Positions 1 through 11,105 of a DNA stretch of 64,000 nucleotides are shown in pieces; the stretch's first letter is position 1, and the number at the start of each line of letters is the position of its first letter. Under the pieces are notes generated by a model that did no database searches, was not told the origin of the DNA, and saw nothing but the letters and a program-made list of their open reading frames with translations. Location of the stretch: NCBI RefSeq assembly GCF_000001635.26, contig NC_000071.6, forward strand, positions 8,711,001 through 8,775,000, read 5' to 3'. Position numbers and translations under genes: made by a program. The DNA comes from Mus musculus (taxonomy: Eukaryota; Chordata; Mammalia; Rodentia; Muridae).

Positions 1-1198
1 CCGGAAGGTGGCCGGCTGTCCCCGGCCCACACAGGGTGCTGCCTCAGCCCCTCTGTGCTTCTGCCTGTTCCAGAGGCTGTCAGGTTCTCTGGCGCACCCT
101 CTCACCTGTTCAGACTAATTTCCTAAGTTCGGCGGGTCCCGGACCAAGATGGCGACCGCTGCTGCTGTGGCTTAGGCCGCCTCCCCAGCCGGGCGGGCAC
201 CTGTCCTCCGGTCCAGACGGTGGCTGGCTGTCCCCGGCCCACAAAGGGTGCTGCCTCAGTGCCTCTGTGCTTCCGCCTGTTCCAGAAGCTGTCAGGTTCT
301 CTGGCGCACCCTCTCACCTGTTCAGACTAATTTCCTAAGTTCGGCGGGTCTCGGACCAAGATGGCGACCGCTGCTGCTGTGGCTTAGGCCGCCTCCCCAG
401 CCGGGCGGGCACCTGTCCTCCGGTCCGGACGGTGGCCGGCTGTCCCCGGCCCACAAAGGGTGCTGCCTCAGCGCCTCTGTGCTTCCGCCTGGTCCAGAAG
501 CTGTCAGGTTCTCTGGCGCACCCTCTCACCTGTTCAGACTAATTTCCTAAGTTCGGCAGGTCCCGGACCAAGATGGCGACCGCTGCTGCTGTGGCTTAAG
601 GTCGCCTCCCCAGCCGGGCGGGCACCTGTCCTCCGGTCCAGAAGGTGGCCGGCTGTCCCCGGCCCACACAGGGTGCTGCCTCAGCCCCTCTGTGCTTCTG
701 CCTGTTCCAGAGGCTGTCAGGTTCTCTGGCGCACCCTCTCACCTGTTCAGACTAATTTCCTAAGTTCGGCGGGTCCCGGACCAAGATGGCGACCGCTGCT
801 GCTGTGGCTTAGGCCGCCTCCCCAGCCGGGCGGGCACCTGTCCTCCGGTCCAGACGGTGGCTGGCTGTCCCCGGCCCACAAAGGGTGCTGCCTCAGTGCC
901 TCTGTGCTTCCGCCTGTTCCAGAAGCTGTCAGGTTCTCTGGCGCACCCTCTCACCTGTTCAGACTAATTTCCTAAGTTCGGCGGGTCTCGGACCAAGATG
1001 GCGACCGCTGCTGCTGTGGCTTAGGTCGCCTCCCCAGCCGGGCAGGCACCTGTCCTCTGGTCCGGAAGGTGGCCGGCTGTCCCCGGCCCACACAGGGTGC
1101 TGCCTCAGCGCCTCTGTGCTTCCGCCTGTTCCAGAAGCTGTCAGGTTCTCTGGCGCACCCTCTCACCTGTTCAGACTAATTTCTTAAGTTCGGCGGGT
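1..1198 (-). mobile_element. 5' promoter monomer array of a minus-strand L1 (Tf/Gf-like monomers)
   Basis: Five full copies and part of a sixth, of a GC-rich unit of about 212 bp. The landmark gttcggcgggt recurs near 128, 340, 552, 765, 977 and 1189. Each full unit has aagatggcgaccg, which on the minus strand is a CCATCTT YY1-type core known in young mouse L1 promoters. The array ends abruptly at about 1198 against non-repeat DNA, so this is the 5' end of an L1 whose body lies left of the window, antisense to Abcb1a. The open frames across it repeat with the monomers and are not genes. Confidence 0.9.
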
Positions 1199-1251
1199 CC
1201 CTCACTTTTGTTTCTCCACTTCTGTTTGTTAACCCTGATATCTACAGCCTG

Positions 1252-1380
1252 TTCATGTGTATGTGTGTGGTGTGTGTGTATGTGCATGTGTGTGTTTGTG
1301 TGTATGTGTGTGTATTTGTGTTCATATGTATGTGTGTGTATATGTGTGAGTATATGTATGTGTGTGTGTGTGTGTGTGTA
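1252..1380. repeat. Imperfect (TG)n microsatellite
   Basis: TG/TATG-rich run ending in a purer (TG)10 block, about 50 nt from the 5' end of the L1 promoter array. Confidence 0.9.
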
Positions 1381-1564
1381 GTTTTATTGCTTATTACTGT
1401 AGAACTACAGAGTGGGAGAAATAATAAGCATTAGGCAAGTTATAAAGGTTAAAGAAATCTCAACAAGTCTAGTTGTCTGCCTTTATTCCATATGAAGTTA
1501 AAGATGAGACTGGACATGTGAAAATATTTATAAAACTCTTCAATTTTGTCTATAATTCTTGTAA

Positions 1565-1772
1565 CTAGAAGTCATTTATTGAACATTTGTTGGGCATTTC
1601 TTTAAAGTTAGTCCTAAGCCCTTTGTTATTTAGTCATCACAGCTATTCTAAGAAGTGGCTACTGTGTCTCTGCTTTACATATTAATGAATTCAACCTTAC
1701 ACAGATTCAAAGACTGAATGAAGTCCTGGATTTCATTCACACTAGTAGAACACTGAAGTCTAAGCTCTGCTC
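1565..1772 (-). repeat. MIR-like ancient SINE remnant
   Basis: The order ttattgaacatttgttgggc, ttagtcatcacagctattct, then a degenerate acagattcaaagactgaatg segment follows the reverse complement of MIR elements. It is strongly diverged. The rest of the intron between 1381 and 2186 is AT-rich with nothing recognisable. Confidence 0.5.
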
Positions 1773-2186
1773 TTTCATGTTTGTGTCTTGATTACCCAGG
1801 AGGTTAATCTTGCAATTCTTAGCAGATCTCTAGGTGATGCATGCCAGTACAATGCCTTGTATAGATTTGTTTTATCTGGTTAATGCCTCAGCTCTAGGAT
1901 TTTTGATACACTGGATTATTTCTAGAACTTTAGGCTTACTATAGGGTGTAAAGTAAAATCCTTAGAGGCATAGATTTTATTAATACATAAACATGCTTGT
2001 TCTTGTATTGATTGCAATAAAACTATTTTCTATTATTATGAATTCATTATGCCTTTATTAAAGCCAGATAATATCTTCATTGATGGTTTACACAGTATTC
2101 AAAGCAGTTTTATTCATCAAAAATAAATTGACTGAGGTTTTGCTATAATTATCCATGTTTCAAAAGCCAGGTTTCTCTCTCTCCAG

Positions 2187-2348
2187 GCTAGAGAAGGCCG
2201 GACCACCATTGTGATAGCTCATCGCTTGTCTACCGTTCGTAATGCTGACGTCATTGCTGGTTTTGATGGTGGTGTCATTGTGGAGCAAGGAAATCATGAT
2301 GAGCTCATGAGAGAAAAGGGCATTTACTTCAAACTTGTCATGACACAG
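2187..2348 (+). CDS. Abcb1a: Abcb1a exon: end of NBD1 with H-loop (residues ~572-625)
   Basis: 162 nt in phase 0, acceptor ctccag and donor gtgcag. It encodes the last part of the first nucleotide-binding domain. The motif IVIAHRLSTVRNAD holds the switch histidine (about His583) that contacts the ATP gamma-phosphate, and HDELMREKGIYFKLVMTQ closes the domain. Walker A, Q-loop and signature of NBD1 are in exons before this window. The donor is a non-canonical GTGCAG but is the only one that keeps the frame into the next exon. Confidence 0.95.
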
Positions 2349-3127
2349 GTGCAGTGGAACTCTAGCAATGTCCTAATTTATCTTGATGATAAGATGTAAT
2401 CTATAGATAAGTATTACCTGATTGGATAATCTTGAAATGTAGAAGAGTCCTTAGGGTTTTTTGTTTTGTTTTTTTGTTTGTTTGTTTGTTTTTCCACGAG
2501 CCTGCACCTTCAGATCTGGTCCCATAGCTTGACTCATGCCATACTGCCCTCTTTCTCTAGGACAGAAAATTAAGAAGCTCTGTACCGTGACTTGATGATT
2601 CTCAATTCATGGTACATGGTTCCCCCCTGCCCCATGCTATTTAACACATACACTGTGCTGAACTAAATCATGTGATATAAAACTTCTTGCCACTTCTAAA
2701 AGGTTATGAAAATTCAACCCTTTTCTTTGTGTTTTGGATTGGTACGAGACTCATCAGAGGACTGCTGCAGAGGTGCTTTGAAGGCTGCCCTCTGAAGAGG
2801 CTCCTCCCTACCATCCCTCTCATGGCTTTTGGATCCCAGTGACAGCTCTCACTGTCTCCTCTCTCATTTTTATTTATAATTAAGCTCCTCTTTATGCTTT
2901 AAAGGGAAGCTTCTCTTTAGGGCCAGTGATATTTATTTAACTATCCATGAATTGTATTCATTCTGTCTAAATCTCTCCCTACCACTTCGAGGTGCAATCA
3001 TAGCCTTGTTAGAACCTCTTGTTCTAATAGTCCTAAAGCATGAAGGGAATTATGATTATGTTTCAGCTTCCTTTCTGGACAGAGCACATACTATTTTCAT
3101 ATAACACTATTCAGGACCAGTGCTTTA

Positions 3128-3400
3128 GATCTCTTCTCTTCTCTTCTCTTCTCTTCTCTTCTCTTCTCTTCTCTTCTCTTCTCTTCCCTTCCCTTCCCTT
3201 CCCTTCCCTTCCCTTCCCTTCCCTTCCCTTCCCTTCCCTTCCCTTCCCTTCCCTTCCCTTCTCTTCCCTTCTCTTTTCCTTCCCTTCTCTTCCCTTCTCT
3301 TTTCCTTCCTTCCTTCCTTTCTTCCTTCCTTCCTTCCTCCCTCCCTCCCTCCCTCCCTCCCTTCCTTCCTTCCTTCCTTCCTTCCTTCTTTCCTTCTTTT
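3128..3400. repeat. 270-bp polypyrimidine tract (TCTCT)n, (CCCTT)n, (CCTT)n, (CCCT)n
   Basis: Pure C/T sequence on the + strand, moving from (CTTCT)n to (CCCTT)n, then mixed blocks, (CCTT)n and (CCCT)n. The matching open frame is low-complexity and not a gene. The flanks 2349-3127 and 3401-3886 are intron with no other recognised content except a short T/G-rich run near 2458-2493. Confidence 0.95.
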
Positions 3401-3886
3401 AAAAGAAAAGAACCAAAGAAGGGTAATTGAGGAAAAATGGAAAAATTTAAGCGACCTTAAATTTTCTATTATTCATCATAATAGTTATGAGCTATGCATA
3501 ATAGTGAACATTGAATGATGAAAATATACAACAAATTCTGAAAGCTTAGTACAAAAAACAAATAAAATAATCACATTTCATTAAAATCTAAAACATATCA
3601 ATCACTTGTTTGCTATTCACACAGTGATTCAAAAGCAAAGTTGGTTGAGCCACATACTCCTCAGAAAGAGATTTCTAGAGAAGATAAACAGAAGGGGTAT
3701 TGTTTTATTTCATCGTTTCACAAAGAATGCTTAATATTTTTTTCCTCCCAACATGTGACACAAGATGGAATAATTTTAATTTCACCCCTTTCTTTGATTT
3801 AAGTAATTCAATATTTTTCTTTTCATTTTCAATGATTAATTTCCATTATTTGATCTTAAACTATTTTTATTTCTTATTTATTTTAG

Positions 3887-4063
3887 ACAGCAGGAAATGA
3901 AATTGAATTAGGAAATGAAGCTTGTAAATCTAAGGATGAAATTGATAATTTAGACATGTCTTCAAAAGATTCAGGATCCAGTCTAATAAGAAGAAGATCA
4001 ACTCGCAAAAGCATCTGTGGACCACATGACCAAGACAGGAAGCTTAGTACCAAAGAGGCCCTG
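3887..4063 (+). CDS. Abcb1a: Abcb1a exon: inter-domain linker (residues ~626-684)
   Basis: 177 nt, phase 0, acceptor ttttag, donor gtatgg. It encodes the charged, poorly conserved linker between the two halves of the pump: acidic at the start (EIELGNEACKSKDEIDNLD), then Ser-rich and basic (SSLIRRRSTRKSICG). The basic serine cluster corresponds to the PKC/PKA phosphorylation region known in P-glycoproteins (family knowledge). This is the most paralogue-specific stretch of the protein and is the main basis for calling Abcb1a. Confidence 0.95.
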
Positions 4064-4741
4064 GTATGGACAAAGATGTGATACTATGTTTTCTATCCTC
4101 CTGTGAGCCTCTCCTACCTGAGTGTGGCTAGGCTGAAGAAGACGTGGGAACTCTGTTGTATTTTCTATAATCCTTTTTTTCCTGTTCTCCAGAGTGTTCC
4201 AGAAACCAAAATGACAACGTTCTATAGTCAGTTTAGGTTTAAGAATAAGAATTAATACAAAGATATGTAGAAATAGAACTTAGAATATGAAGATGCTATA
4301 GTAGGTCTTTAAGTGTTAATATTTCTATTCTGATTATCCTTATTGGTCAATATTCTTGTCATCTGTTGAAGAATTAACATGGCAAAAATTAATGGTAAGA
4401 ATTAAATATTTGTGGAATTATCAGATTTAAAAAAAAACTAAAGAGGTATGTATCATTATCATATTTGAATCCAGCAATCTATCAACTAATAAGAAATAAA
4501 AATAGGACAAATATTTAATTTAAAAATTTGTACCCCTCTTCTAAGCCCACCACTTGGATGGTGAAAGCAGATATATTAGATATTCAAGACACAATTTGTT
4601 TGAAGCCAGCCTGAAATAAATGAGAACCTGTCTCAACAGCACAAGAAAACTTTGTGCCTGTGAAAGAACTCTGCACAGTAAAATCAATGATTAAAACAAA
4701 ACAAAAGAAACCTCTCCTGTTGTAATGTATATGTTTTCTAG
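4064..4741 (+). other. Intron, no recognised element
   Basis: AT-rich intron. A short stretch near 4598-4645 (aagccagcctgaaataaatg) faintly resembles a B1 tail but is too short to call. Confidence 0.6.
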
Positions 4742-4888
4742 GATGAAGATGTACCTCCAGCTTCCTTTTGGCGGATCCTGAAGTTGAATTCAACTGAATG
4801 GCCTTATTTTGTGGTTGGTATATTCTGTGCCATAATAAATGGAGGCTTACAGCCAGCATTCTCCGTAATATTTTCAAAAGTTGTAGGG
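4742..4888 (+). CDS. Abcb1a: Abcb1a exon: start of TMD2, TM7 (residues ~685-733)
   Basis: 147 nt, phase 0, acceptor tttctag, donor gtaagt. After an acidic start (DEDVPPASFWRILKLN) it enters the second transmembrane domain; WPYFVVGIFCAIINGGLQP and the residues after it form TM7. TMD2 lines half of the drug-binding cavity. Confidence 0.95.
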
Positions 4889-4957
4889 GTAAGTGATGAC
4901 ATCCATTTTTACATTTACTTGTGAGTCTTGACTAGAAAATGAATGAACTAGCTTAAG

Positions 4958-4995
4958 TTTGTGTGTGTATGTGTGTGGGGGGAGGAAGAGAGAGA

Positions 4996-5041
<46 letters not shown>
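4958..5041. repeat. (GT)n/(GA)n microsatellite
   Basis: A short TG run followed by about 55 nt of nearly pure GA, about 70 nt after a splice donor. Confidence 0.9.
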
Positions 5042-5043
<2 letters not shown>

Positions 5044-6537
5044 TATTTCCCTTTGCATGAAATATAACATTGCTGGAATATAACATTGAAGTTTGGTTTA
5101 TAAGGAGGACAATATTGTAAATATCTTTTGAGTAAGTTTCTATCTAGTTCCCTAATGGTTTTTATCCTAGAGCCCTGGGCACACACTCACTGACATAATC
5201 AATAGAACTGGGAAACTCAGTCTTTCATACTGGCCAACACTGAGCTCTGAGCCAAAGTTATGAACTGTTACATAATTGACCTGCACAGGGACTCTTTTAT
5301 GTTTGCTTGACTAGGTTGACAGTGATCTGTTGTGTTGCATACACACTGGCCAGTTTGTGAGCAGACCTACACACTCCCCTCACTTCCTAAGACTCAAACA
5401 GAAGGAAGCAACTCAGTACTGGTTAGCTTTCTATAACTGTCACAGACACTTGAAGGGTTTTTGACTCTCTTCATGTTATAGGACTGAACCCATGTTCTCA
5501 CATGTTCTAGACATGGTGAGCATACCCCTTACCCTTTATTATTTTTATTTGATGAAAAGGTCTTGCTAAGTTACCCAGGTTGGTCTTGAACTTGCATTGT
5601 ATCCCAGGCAGAAATTTGGCTATAGTTTTCTAGGTTTCAGTCTAACATGAGCTGGATCCATTGTTGCAAGCCTGAGGTACGGCATTATGGGTGTAGGAGC
5701 ATGTGGCAGAAGCAGCCCTTCTCATGGCATCCAGGGAACAAAAGAAAAATAGGAATGAACAAGAAATAAAGCACAGCCTTTTAAGACGCCTTCCCTCACT
5801 GTGATGTGACCTATTTTCTCTAAAAAGGCTACATCTATGATGCACATAGAGTGAATCCATCCATTGATGAGGCCTGGGCACTGGTCAAGGACTAGATCCA
5901 CCAGCTGAGGAATAAAATTCCCCACATGAGCCTTTTGTGGGGGAGATTTCATATGCAAACTATAATAAGCTCCCTGAAGATGGAGGCAAACATTCTGAAT
6001 CTACTGTCTAAGCAGTCATGTTCTTGTTTGAGTGACAAATGTAAACCATGAGACATCATCATACTGAAGACATATTTGCCTTACTGCTAACAATCTTTTG
6101 CAGAAAGAAATTGATCACCATAAGAAGCATAAACCGAACACTACCCATTGTACAACCAAAGCCACATGTCCTCTAGTCTACTTATATGCCTATATGCCTT
6201 GTTAGGCCTATATGCCTCATGTTGAATATGTCATTCAAGAATTTTTCTGTGTCCAATTTGTGTAAGGAATTTGTATATGTTATGAAAATATCACAAAGAA
6301 GGCAAACATCTGATCCTATGGAATACATTGTAGAACATGGGCCAGCAAACATGTTATGTAAAGTGTAAGAGAACAGATATTTTCAAGCTTTCCTGGTTTC
6401 CTGGCCATGTAGAGGTGATTAAGTTAGAAATGGCTTTTGCCTTTTTTTTTCTTTTCCTTTTTTTTTTTTTAAGAAACCAACAATGGCACTTAGGTTTTCC
6501 TCATTTTTTTCTGCAGAGATACATCAGGTGATTGGTG
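5042..6537 (+). other. Intron; possible B1-like relic and a poly-T run
   Basis: A stretch at about 5550-5612 (ggtcttgctaagttacccag) resembles the reverse complement of an old B1/PB1 monomer (low confidence). A T-rich run spans 6440-6473. Nothing else was recognised. Confidence 0.4.
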
Positions 6538-6722
6538 GCTAGCATAGTAGAGTGCTAAGACAGTAGGTAGGCAGGCACCCTTCTGCGTTGTTGCAGATAC
6601 TGGGCTCTGGGTCTGAGGGCTTGGGTTCTGTCCTTGGCTCATCCTTCCTGGCTTTCCCGAGTAGGGTAATATAGTTCTCTGCTTTCCTTTCTCTCTGTGA
6701 AAGTAATATAATAGCCACCTCC
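6538..6722 (+). repeat. MIR-like SINE remnant
   Basis: It begins with a tRNA-like gctagcatagtagagtgcta, has gggctctgggtctgagggct in the middle, and an AT-rich agtaatataatagccacctc near the end, in the order found in MIR. Diverged. Confidence 0.5.
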
Positions 6723-7195
6723 AGATAGAAGGACCTGCACATGTGACTGTCCATTCAGTCTCGCTTAGGATACAATGCAATGTTGAAATCACTAATCAAG
6801 AAGAATTGAGCCAATGTCTTCTGAAAACTTTTTCCTTTTTTTATGAAACATAAAGTTTTCTGGGTTGGTTTAGGAATGTGTCTCTCTTGAAAAACAGATT
6901 TAGCCTATAGAAGGAGAGAGGTGTGGTTTTCTTTCCCTCTTGAGTGATTATGCTGAAAGTTTTTCCAGTTCCAAACATCTTTTTTTTTTTTTTAGCACTT
7001 CTATCATTTCTGGAAAGGTTTCTATGTGAGGTATCAGTTGGCTTTCACTGCCACCTGACTTTCTGACTATAACTCCTACAGGATATACTGGCAAAGGTAC
7101 CTTTCTGAAAGGTTAAATGAATGACGCCTCTTCTCATCAGCAAAGATGCATAAATATATTCTCTTTTGAAGTACTTTAAAATGGTCACATAGTTG

Positions 7196-7417
7196 AGTTG
7201 GGGCTGTAGAGATGGCTTTGTACAATGCTTGCTATACACGCAGACCTGTTTGATCCCCAGCACCAATGTAAAAAAGCCAGGGGTGGTGATGTACATTTGT
7301 AATCCCAGCGCTGGGGAGACAGAGAGAAGAAGATCCCAGGCTCACTGGCCAGTCATTCTAGCCTAATTGGCTAGTCCTGGTCTGGTGAAAAATGGCATCT
7401 TACAATACAAGGTGGAT
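7196..7417 (+). repeat. RSINE1/B4 SINE, 5' part, split by a B3
   Basis: ggggctgtagagatggcttt head, aatcccagcgctggggagac B1-like middle and a caaggtggatgg segment. The element continues after the B3 at 7645-7725 with cttgacctctgacctccata, the usual RSINE1 end. Confidence 0.75.
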
Positions 7418-7641
7418 GGGCCAGAAATCAGCTCAGTGGTTAGGAGCAATTTCCACTCTTCCAAGGGACCCACAGTTCCAAGGGCCCACCTGGTGGTTCA
7501 CACACAATCACCTGTAACTCGAGTTCCAAGGGATCTGAACCCTCTTCTGCCTTCCATGGGAACCAGGCACACACACGGTACACATACATACATGCAGGCA
7601 AAACTTTATACACATAAAAATAAAATAAGTAAATCTAAAAC
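7418..7641 (+). repeat. B3 SINE inserted in an RSINE1
   Basis: tRNA-derived head (tcagctcagtggttaggagc), a central ctgtaactcgagttccaagg, and an A-rich tail cataaaaataaaataagtaa. It separates the two halves of the surrounding RSINE1. Confidence 0.75.
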
Positions 7642-7644
7642 AGT

Positions 7645-7725
7645 AGAATTCTAAGCAACCACACACTAGCTTGACCTCTGACCTCCATACACATGTGCTC
7701 ACCTCTGACAGATATATACAAAGAA
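7645..7725 (+). repeat. RSINE1/B4 SINE, 3' part
   Basis: cttgacctctgacctccatacacatgtg-type tail that completes the element starting at 7196. Confidence 0.6.
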
Positions 7726-7978
7726 ATGACTTATGATACACCCTGTTACCAAGAAAGCCAAAGGAGAGTATTTAGATGAATTTGTGAATGACAGAAATAC
7801 CTCCCCCAACAAAGGCAGAATGTAGATGCATTGAGACCTGCCTTTATTCCAGAAACCGACTCTATTCTAGCATAGAAAGGCTCTTCCAATCACTAAACTG
7901 TAATGAGTGATACAGGGAAGATTTGGAATGCTTTTTCAGTGTTTGAACTAACAACCCTTCAAATATTTTTTTCCAAAG

Positions 7979-8086
7979 GTTTTTACAAATGGTGGCCCCC
8001 CTGAAACCCAGCGGCAGAACAGCAACTTGTTTTCCTTGTTGTTTCTGATCCTTGGGATCATTTCTTTCATTACATTTTTTCTTCAG
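7979..8086 (+). CDS. Abcb1a: Abcb1a exon: extracellular loop 4 and TM8 (residues ~734-769)
   Basis: 108 nt, phase 0, acceptor ccaaag, donor gtaaat. It codes a short polar loop (TNGGPPETQRQNSN), which is the extracellular loop between TM7 and TM8, followed by the hydrophobic TM8 (LFSLLFLILGIISFITFFLQ). Confidence 0.95.
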
Positions 8087-8990
8087 GTAAATGATTTGTT
8101 TTTACTTCATTAACTCAAGTAGATTTATTAAAATATGTATTGGTCTTTCTCATGAAATCATTCCTCCTTAACCATGGCCAATGAAAGCTGGATTATTTTT
8201 AATCCTCTGACTCTATCCTCATCCTCTCTGTCCCAACCAACCATGTCATAAATGGAAACAGTGATGTAATAACATTGAACAGATTGCTCTGTGTAGTATA
8301 GAAATGGAAGGCAGGAACTAAAGTACAGGCTTTATGGTAAGCCCTGAATATCAGTTTGGGTATACTTTCTGTTGGTCAATTGGAGTAGTCAGAGAAAAAT
8401 CTTCCTATATTCCAAAACAAGAGCAAGCAAACAAACAAATAAATGAAACTCCACAACAGGTCACATCTTAACATGCTAGGAATAGAAAACAAAACACAAC
8501 AAAAGAAAAGGGTTTTTCTTCACTAAATAATTAAAAGATTCATTGTGGAACTTGACCTTGGTACAATAAATGAGACACTATCTTCCTGTAAGAGTGCCAC
8601 AGGTATTTGAAAATGTACAGGTGCTCCATGAGAATTTGGAGGACATTGAAGGGGAGGCAGTCTGTAGCTGGTTACTCCTGCTTTGACAATTGGGATGGTG
8701 AAGCAGAGGGAGTGAAAACAGTTCAGTCACAGTCTAGCTTTGGTGCCAAGTCTGAGTCAGCCATGACTGCACACCCACATGAAGGATCCATGCATTTCCT
8801 CTGTGTAAACTGGAAACTGTAGAATGCCCAACTGGTCATCTGAGAACCAGGCAGAGAGCTCAGCGAGGGCAGGAGCTCAGACTGTGAGTCCCCTCCTGCT
8901 CAGGACTCTCACAGGCCTTGATTCACACTGAGTAATTGGTGTTTTGGTCCCTGCCCAGTCTTCTGTGTGATTTGCTCTTGTTCTTCTCAG
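8087..8990 (+). other. Intron, nothing recognised
   Basis: Mixed-composition intron with a small CAAA/AAAT-rich patch at 8425-8445. No repeat family or conserved open frame is evident. Confidence 0.5.
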
Positions 8991-9068
8991 GGCTTCACAT
9001 TTGGCAAAGCTGGAGAGATCCTCACCAAGCGACTCCGATACATGGTTTTCAAATCCATGCTGAGACAG
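8991..9068 (+). CDS. Abcb1a: Abcb1a exon: intracellular segment after TM8 (residues ~770-795)
   Basis: 78 nt, phase 0, acceptor ttctcag, donor gtacgt. It encodes GFTFGKAGEILTKRLRYMVF and the following residues. This is the cytoplasmic extension of TM8 leading to the intracellular loop, the part that couples TMD2 to the nucleotide-binding domains. Confidence 0.95.
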
Positions 9069-10363
9069 GTACGTTTATTGAGGGTTGTACCTGAGGTGAG
9101 TATGGTGCCTCTTTTGTGTTCTATGGACACAGGTTGTAGGCATTCAGGTGGTAGGTGCTTAGACTGAGATCTTTTGTTGGTTACCCTCAGCCTCCATTTA
9201 TATCAGGTCCTGCTGACTATTTGCTGCAGGCTGGTATGAGGAACTAGACTATGTTGAAACACATATGTATCCTAATGATTCTTCACTGGGCTTTTTATCT
9301 CAGCAGTGAGAGATGATGGAACCTGTATCTAATCCCAAAGGTTGAGAAGTGTTAGAAGGGACCTGCTATGCTCCTGGGCCCTCTGTTGCCTTTCTCCTGT
9401 ATACTTAGGACATTCAGTCATGATTCTGTGTGCCTGGAGAACTTTTGCACTCTTCTTGCCCAAATTCAGATTCCTTTTCATGGCCCATTTCTCACTGTTG
9501 AGATTCTTTGCTGAAGCAAGACTAAAATAGTAACCAAAGTTACAGTGGTGCTGTCATGACTTAATGTGAGTGTCTATGAAATTCTGTACACCTGGTCCTG
9601 AATCACTCACAATATTGTTAGCAGTCCCATTTAAAGTGAGAATCTTTAACAATCATGAACATTTAAACTTCCCTGTTAAAATTACTAGCAGAAGTGTACA
9701 ACTTTTTTACATTACTTTTCCATACTACCTACAACCACTTATGTATTTATAGAAATAACTAGCTAATGATAGTCACAGTTGAAACAGAACCTGATGGGTG
9801 AGAGGGCACTATTTTAGGGGGGGATGTCCCTCTTCTTGGACTCTCCTGTCAAGCCACATCCATCTTGCTGTTTTTAACATAGGGTCATTTGCACCTAAGT
9901 TTACCTCAAACTCGCAGTGTAGCTGAGCATAATATTGAATTCTATCTCCTAATATTTTGGGATCACAAGCTTTTAAGCCATATTTATAACCTAGATTCTA
10001 CTTAAACAATCTCATAGTTGACCTTGGTACAGCACTGAAAGCCCTATTACCCATCAGCCTCCAGGCCAACTGCCAGGTCTGTTATTCTTTGAGAGCTGAA
10101 TGGATGATGGTTAAGCATAAACAGTAGTACAAACTGCTCAGTAGAAAAGGCATAAAAAAGCCACTGTTTATAAAGTATAGTACTAACTTTTGCAATGTGT
10201 TCAAATATGAATGGCCTCTGTCTTCAAGGGTGTCACATTCCAGTGGAGAAACACTTAAATACCTAGACTTGCTAGAAAGTCAATTATATAGACTATTTAT
10301 TTTCTAGCCTTTCAAAATAAAAAAAAATTACTTTGTTAATACAAATTATCAATTCATGTCCTA
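9069..10363 (+). other. Intron, nothing recognised
   Basis: Short open frames here (for example 9342-9530) have no recognisable protein features. Sequence is AT-rich towards the 3' side. Confidence 0.5.
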
Positions 10364-10379
10364 GAAACTAAAGTTATTT

Positions 10380-10850
10380 TTTCCTTTTTAATTTACTTAT
10401 TAGATATTTTCTTTATTTACATTTCAAATTTTATCCCCTTTCCTCATTTCCCCTCTGAAAACCCCCTACCCCATCCCTTCTTCTCCTGCTCACTAACCCA
10501 CCCAACTCCTGCTTCCCTGTCCTGTCATTCTCCTATACTGGGGCATCAAGCCTTCACAAGACCAAGGGCCTCTCCTCTCATTGATGTCCCACATGGCCAT
10601 CCTCTGCTACATATACAGATGGAGCCATGGGTCCCTCCATGTGTACTCTTTGGTTGGTGGTTTAGTCCCTGGGAGCTCTGGGGGGTGCTGGTTAGATCAT
10701 ATTGTTGTTCCTTCTACGGAACTGCAAACCCCTTCAGCTCCTTGGGTCCTTTCTCTAGTTCATCCATTGGGGATGCTGTGCTCAGTCCAATGGATGGCTG
10801 TGAGCTTCCACCTCTGTATTTGTCAGGCACTGGCAGAGCCTCTCAGGGGA
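10380..10850 (-). mobile_element. 5'-truncated L1 (3' UTR fragment) with perfect 16-bp TSD
   Basis: The sequence is homologous to the L1 3' ends at 27181, 30854 and 44483 (aagccttcacaagaccaagg, catcctctgctacatataca, ttcatccattggggatgctg), in minus orientation. The T-rich left edge is the poly(A) tail. A 16-nt direct repeat gaaactaaagttattt lies at 10364-10379 and 10851-10866, the target-site duplication. Sequence divergence suggests an older subfamily than the L1s at 27 and 31 kb. Confidence 0.92.
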
Positions 10851-10926
10851 GAAACTAAAGTTATTTGTGACAGGCATAAATTCATAATTAAAAATCACAG
10901 TATGTTTATTTTAAAAAATATGAGGA

Positions 10927-11105
10927 TGTGAGCTAGCTTAGCCGTTAAGGTGTGTGACCTGAATTTGATCTCCAGAGTCCACACAGTAGAAGGACAGAAC
11001 CCCAAACCCCACAAATTGTCCTCTGACCTCCATAGTTGTGCCATGGCAAGTTCATGCATCCATACACAAACAGCCTATCACTAATAAATGTAAAATATGA
11101 ATACA
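10927..11105 (+). repeat. tRNA-derived SINE (B3/B4-like)
   Basis: Head gtgagctagcttagccgtta, middle agtagaaggacagaacccca, then ttgtcctctgacctccatag and an A-rich taataaatgtaaa tail. The family assignment within rodent SINEs is uncertain. Confidence 0.5.

Noticed and set aside
1..1198. CRISPR-like regular repeat spacing
   Set aside because: The whole 212-bp unit is repeated, not a short repeat with unique spacers, and it matches L1 promoter monomers.
36..1381. Repeated 94-171-codon open frames on the + strand and 64-codon frames on the minus strand
   Set aside because: They are the L1 promoter monomers read in open phases; the same peptides recur with each 212-bp unit.
3040..3402. 120-codon Ser/Leu/Pro-rich frame
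   Set aside because: Translation of a CT-repeat tract; low complexity.
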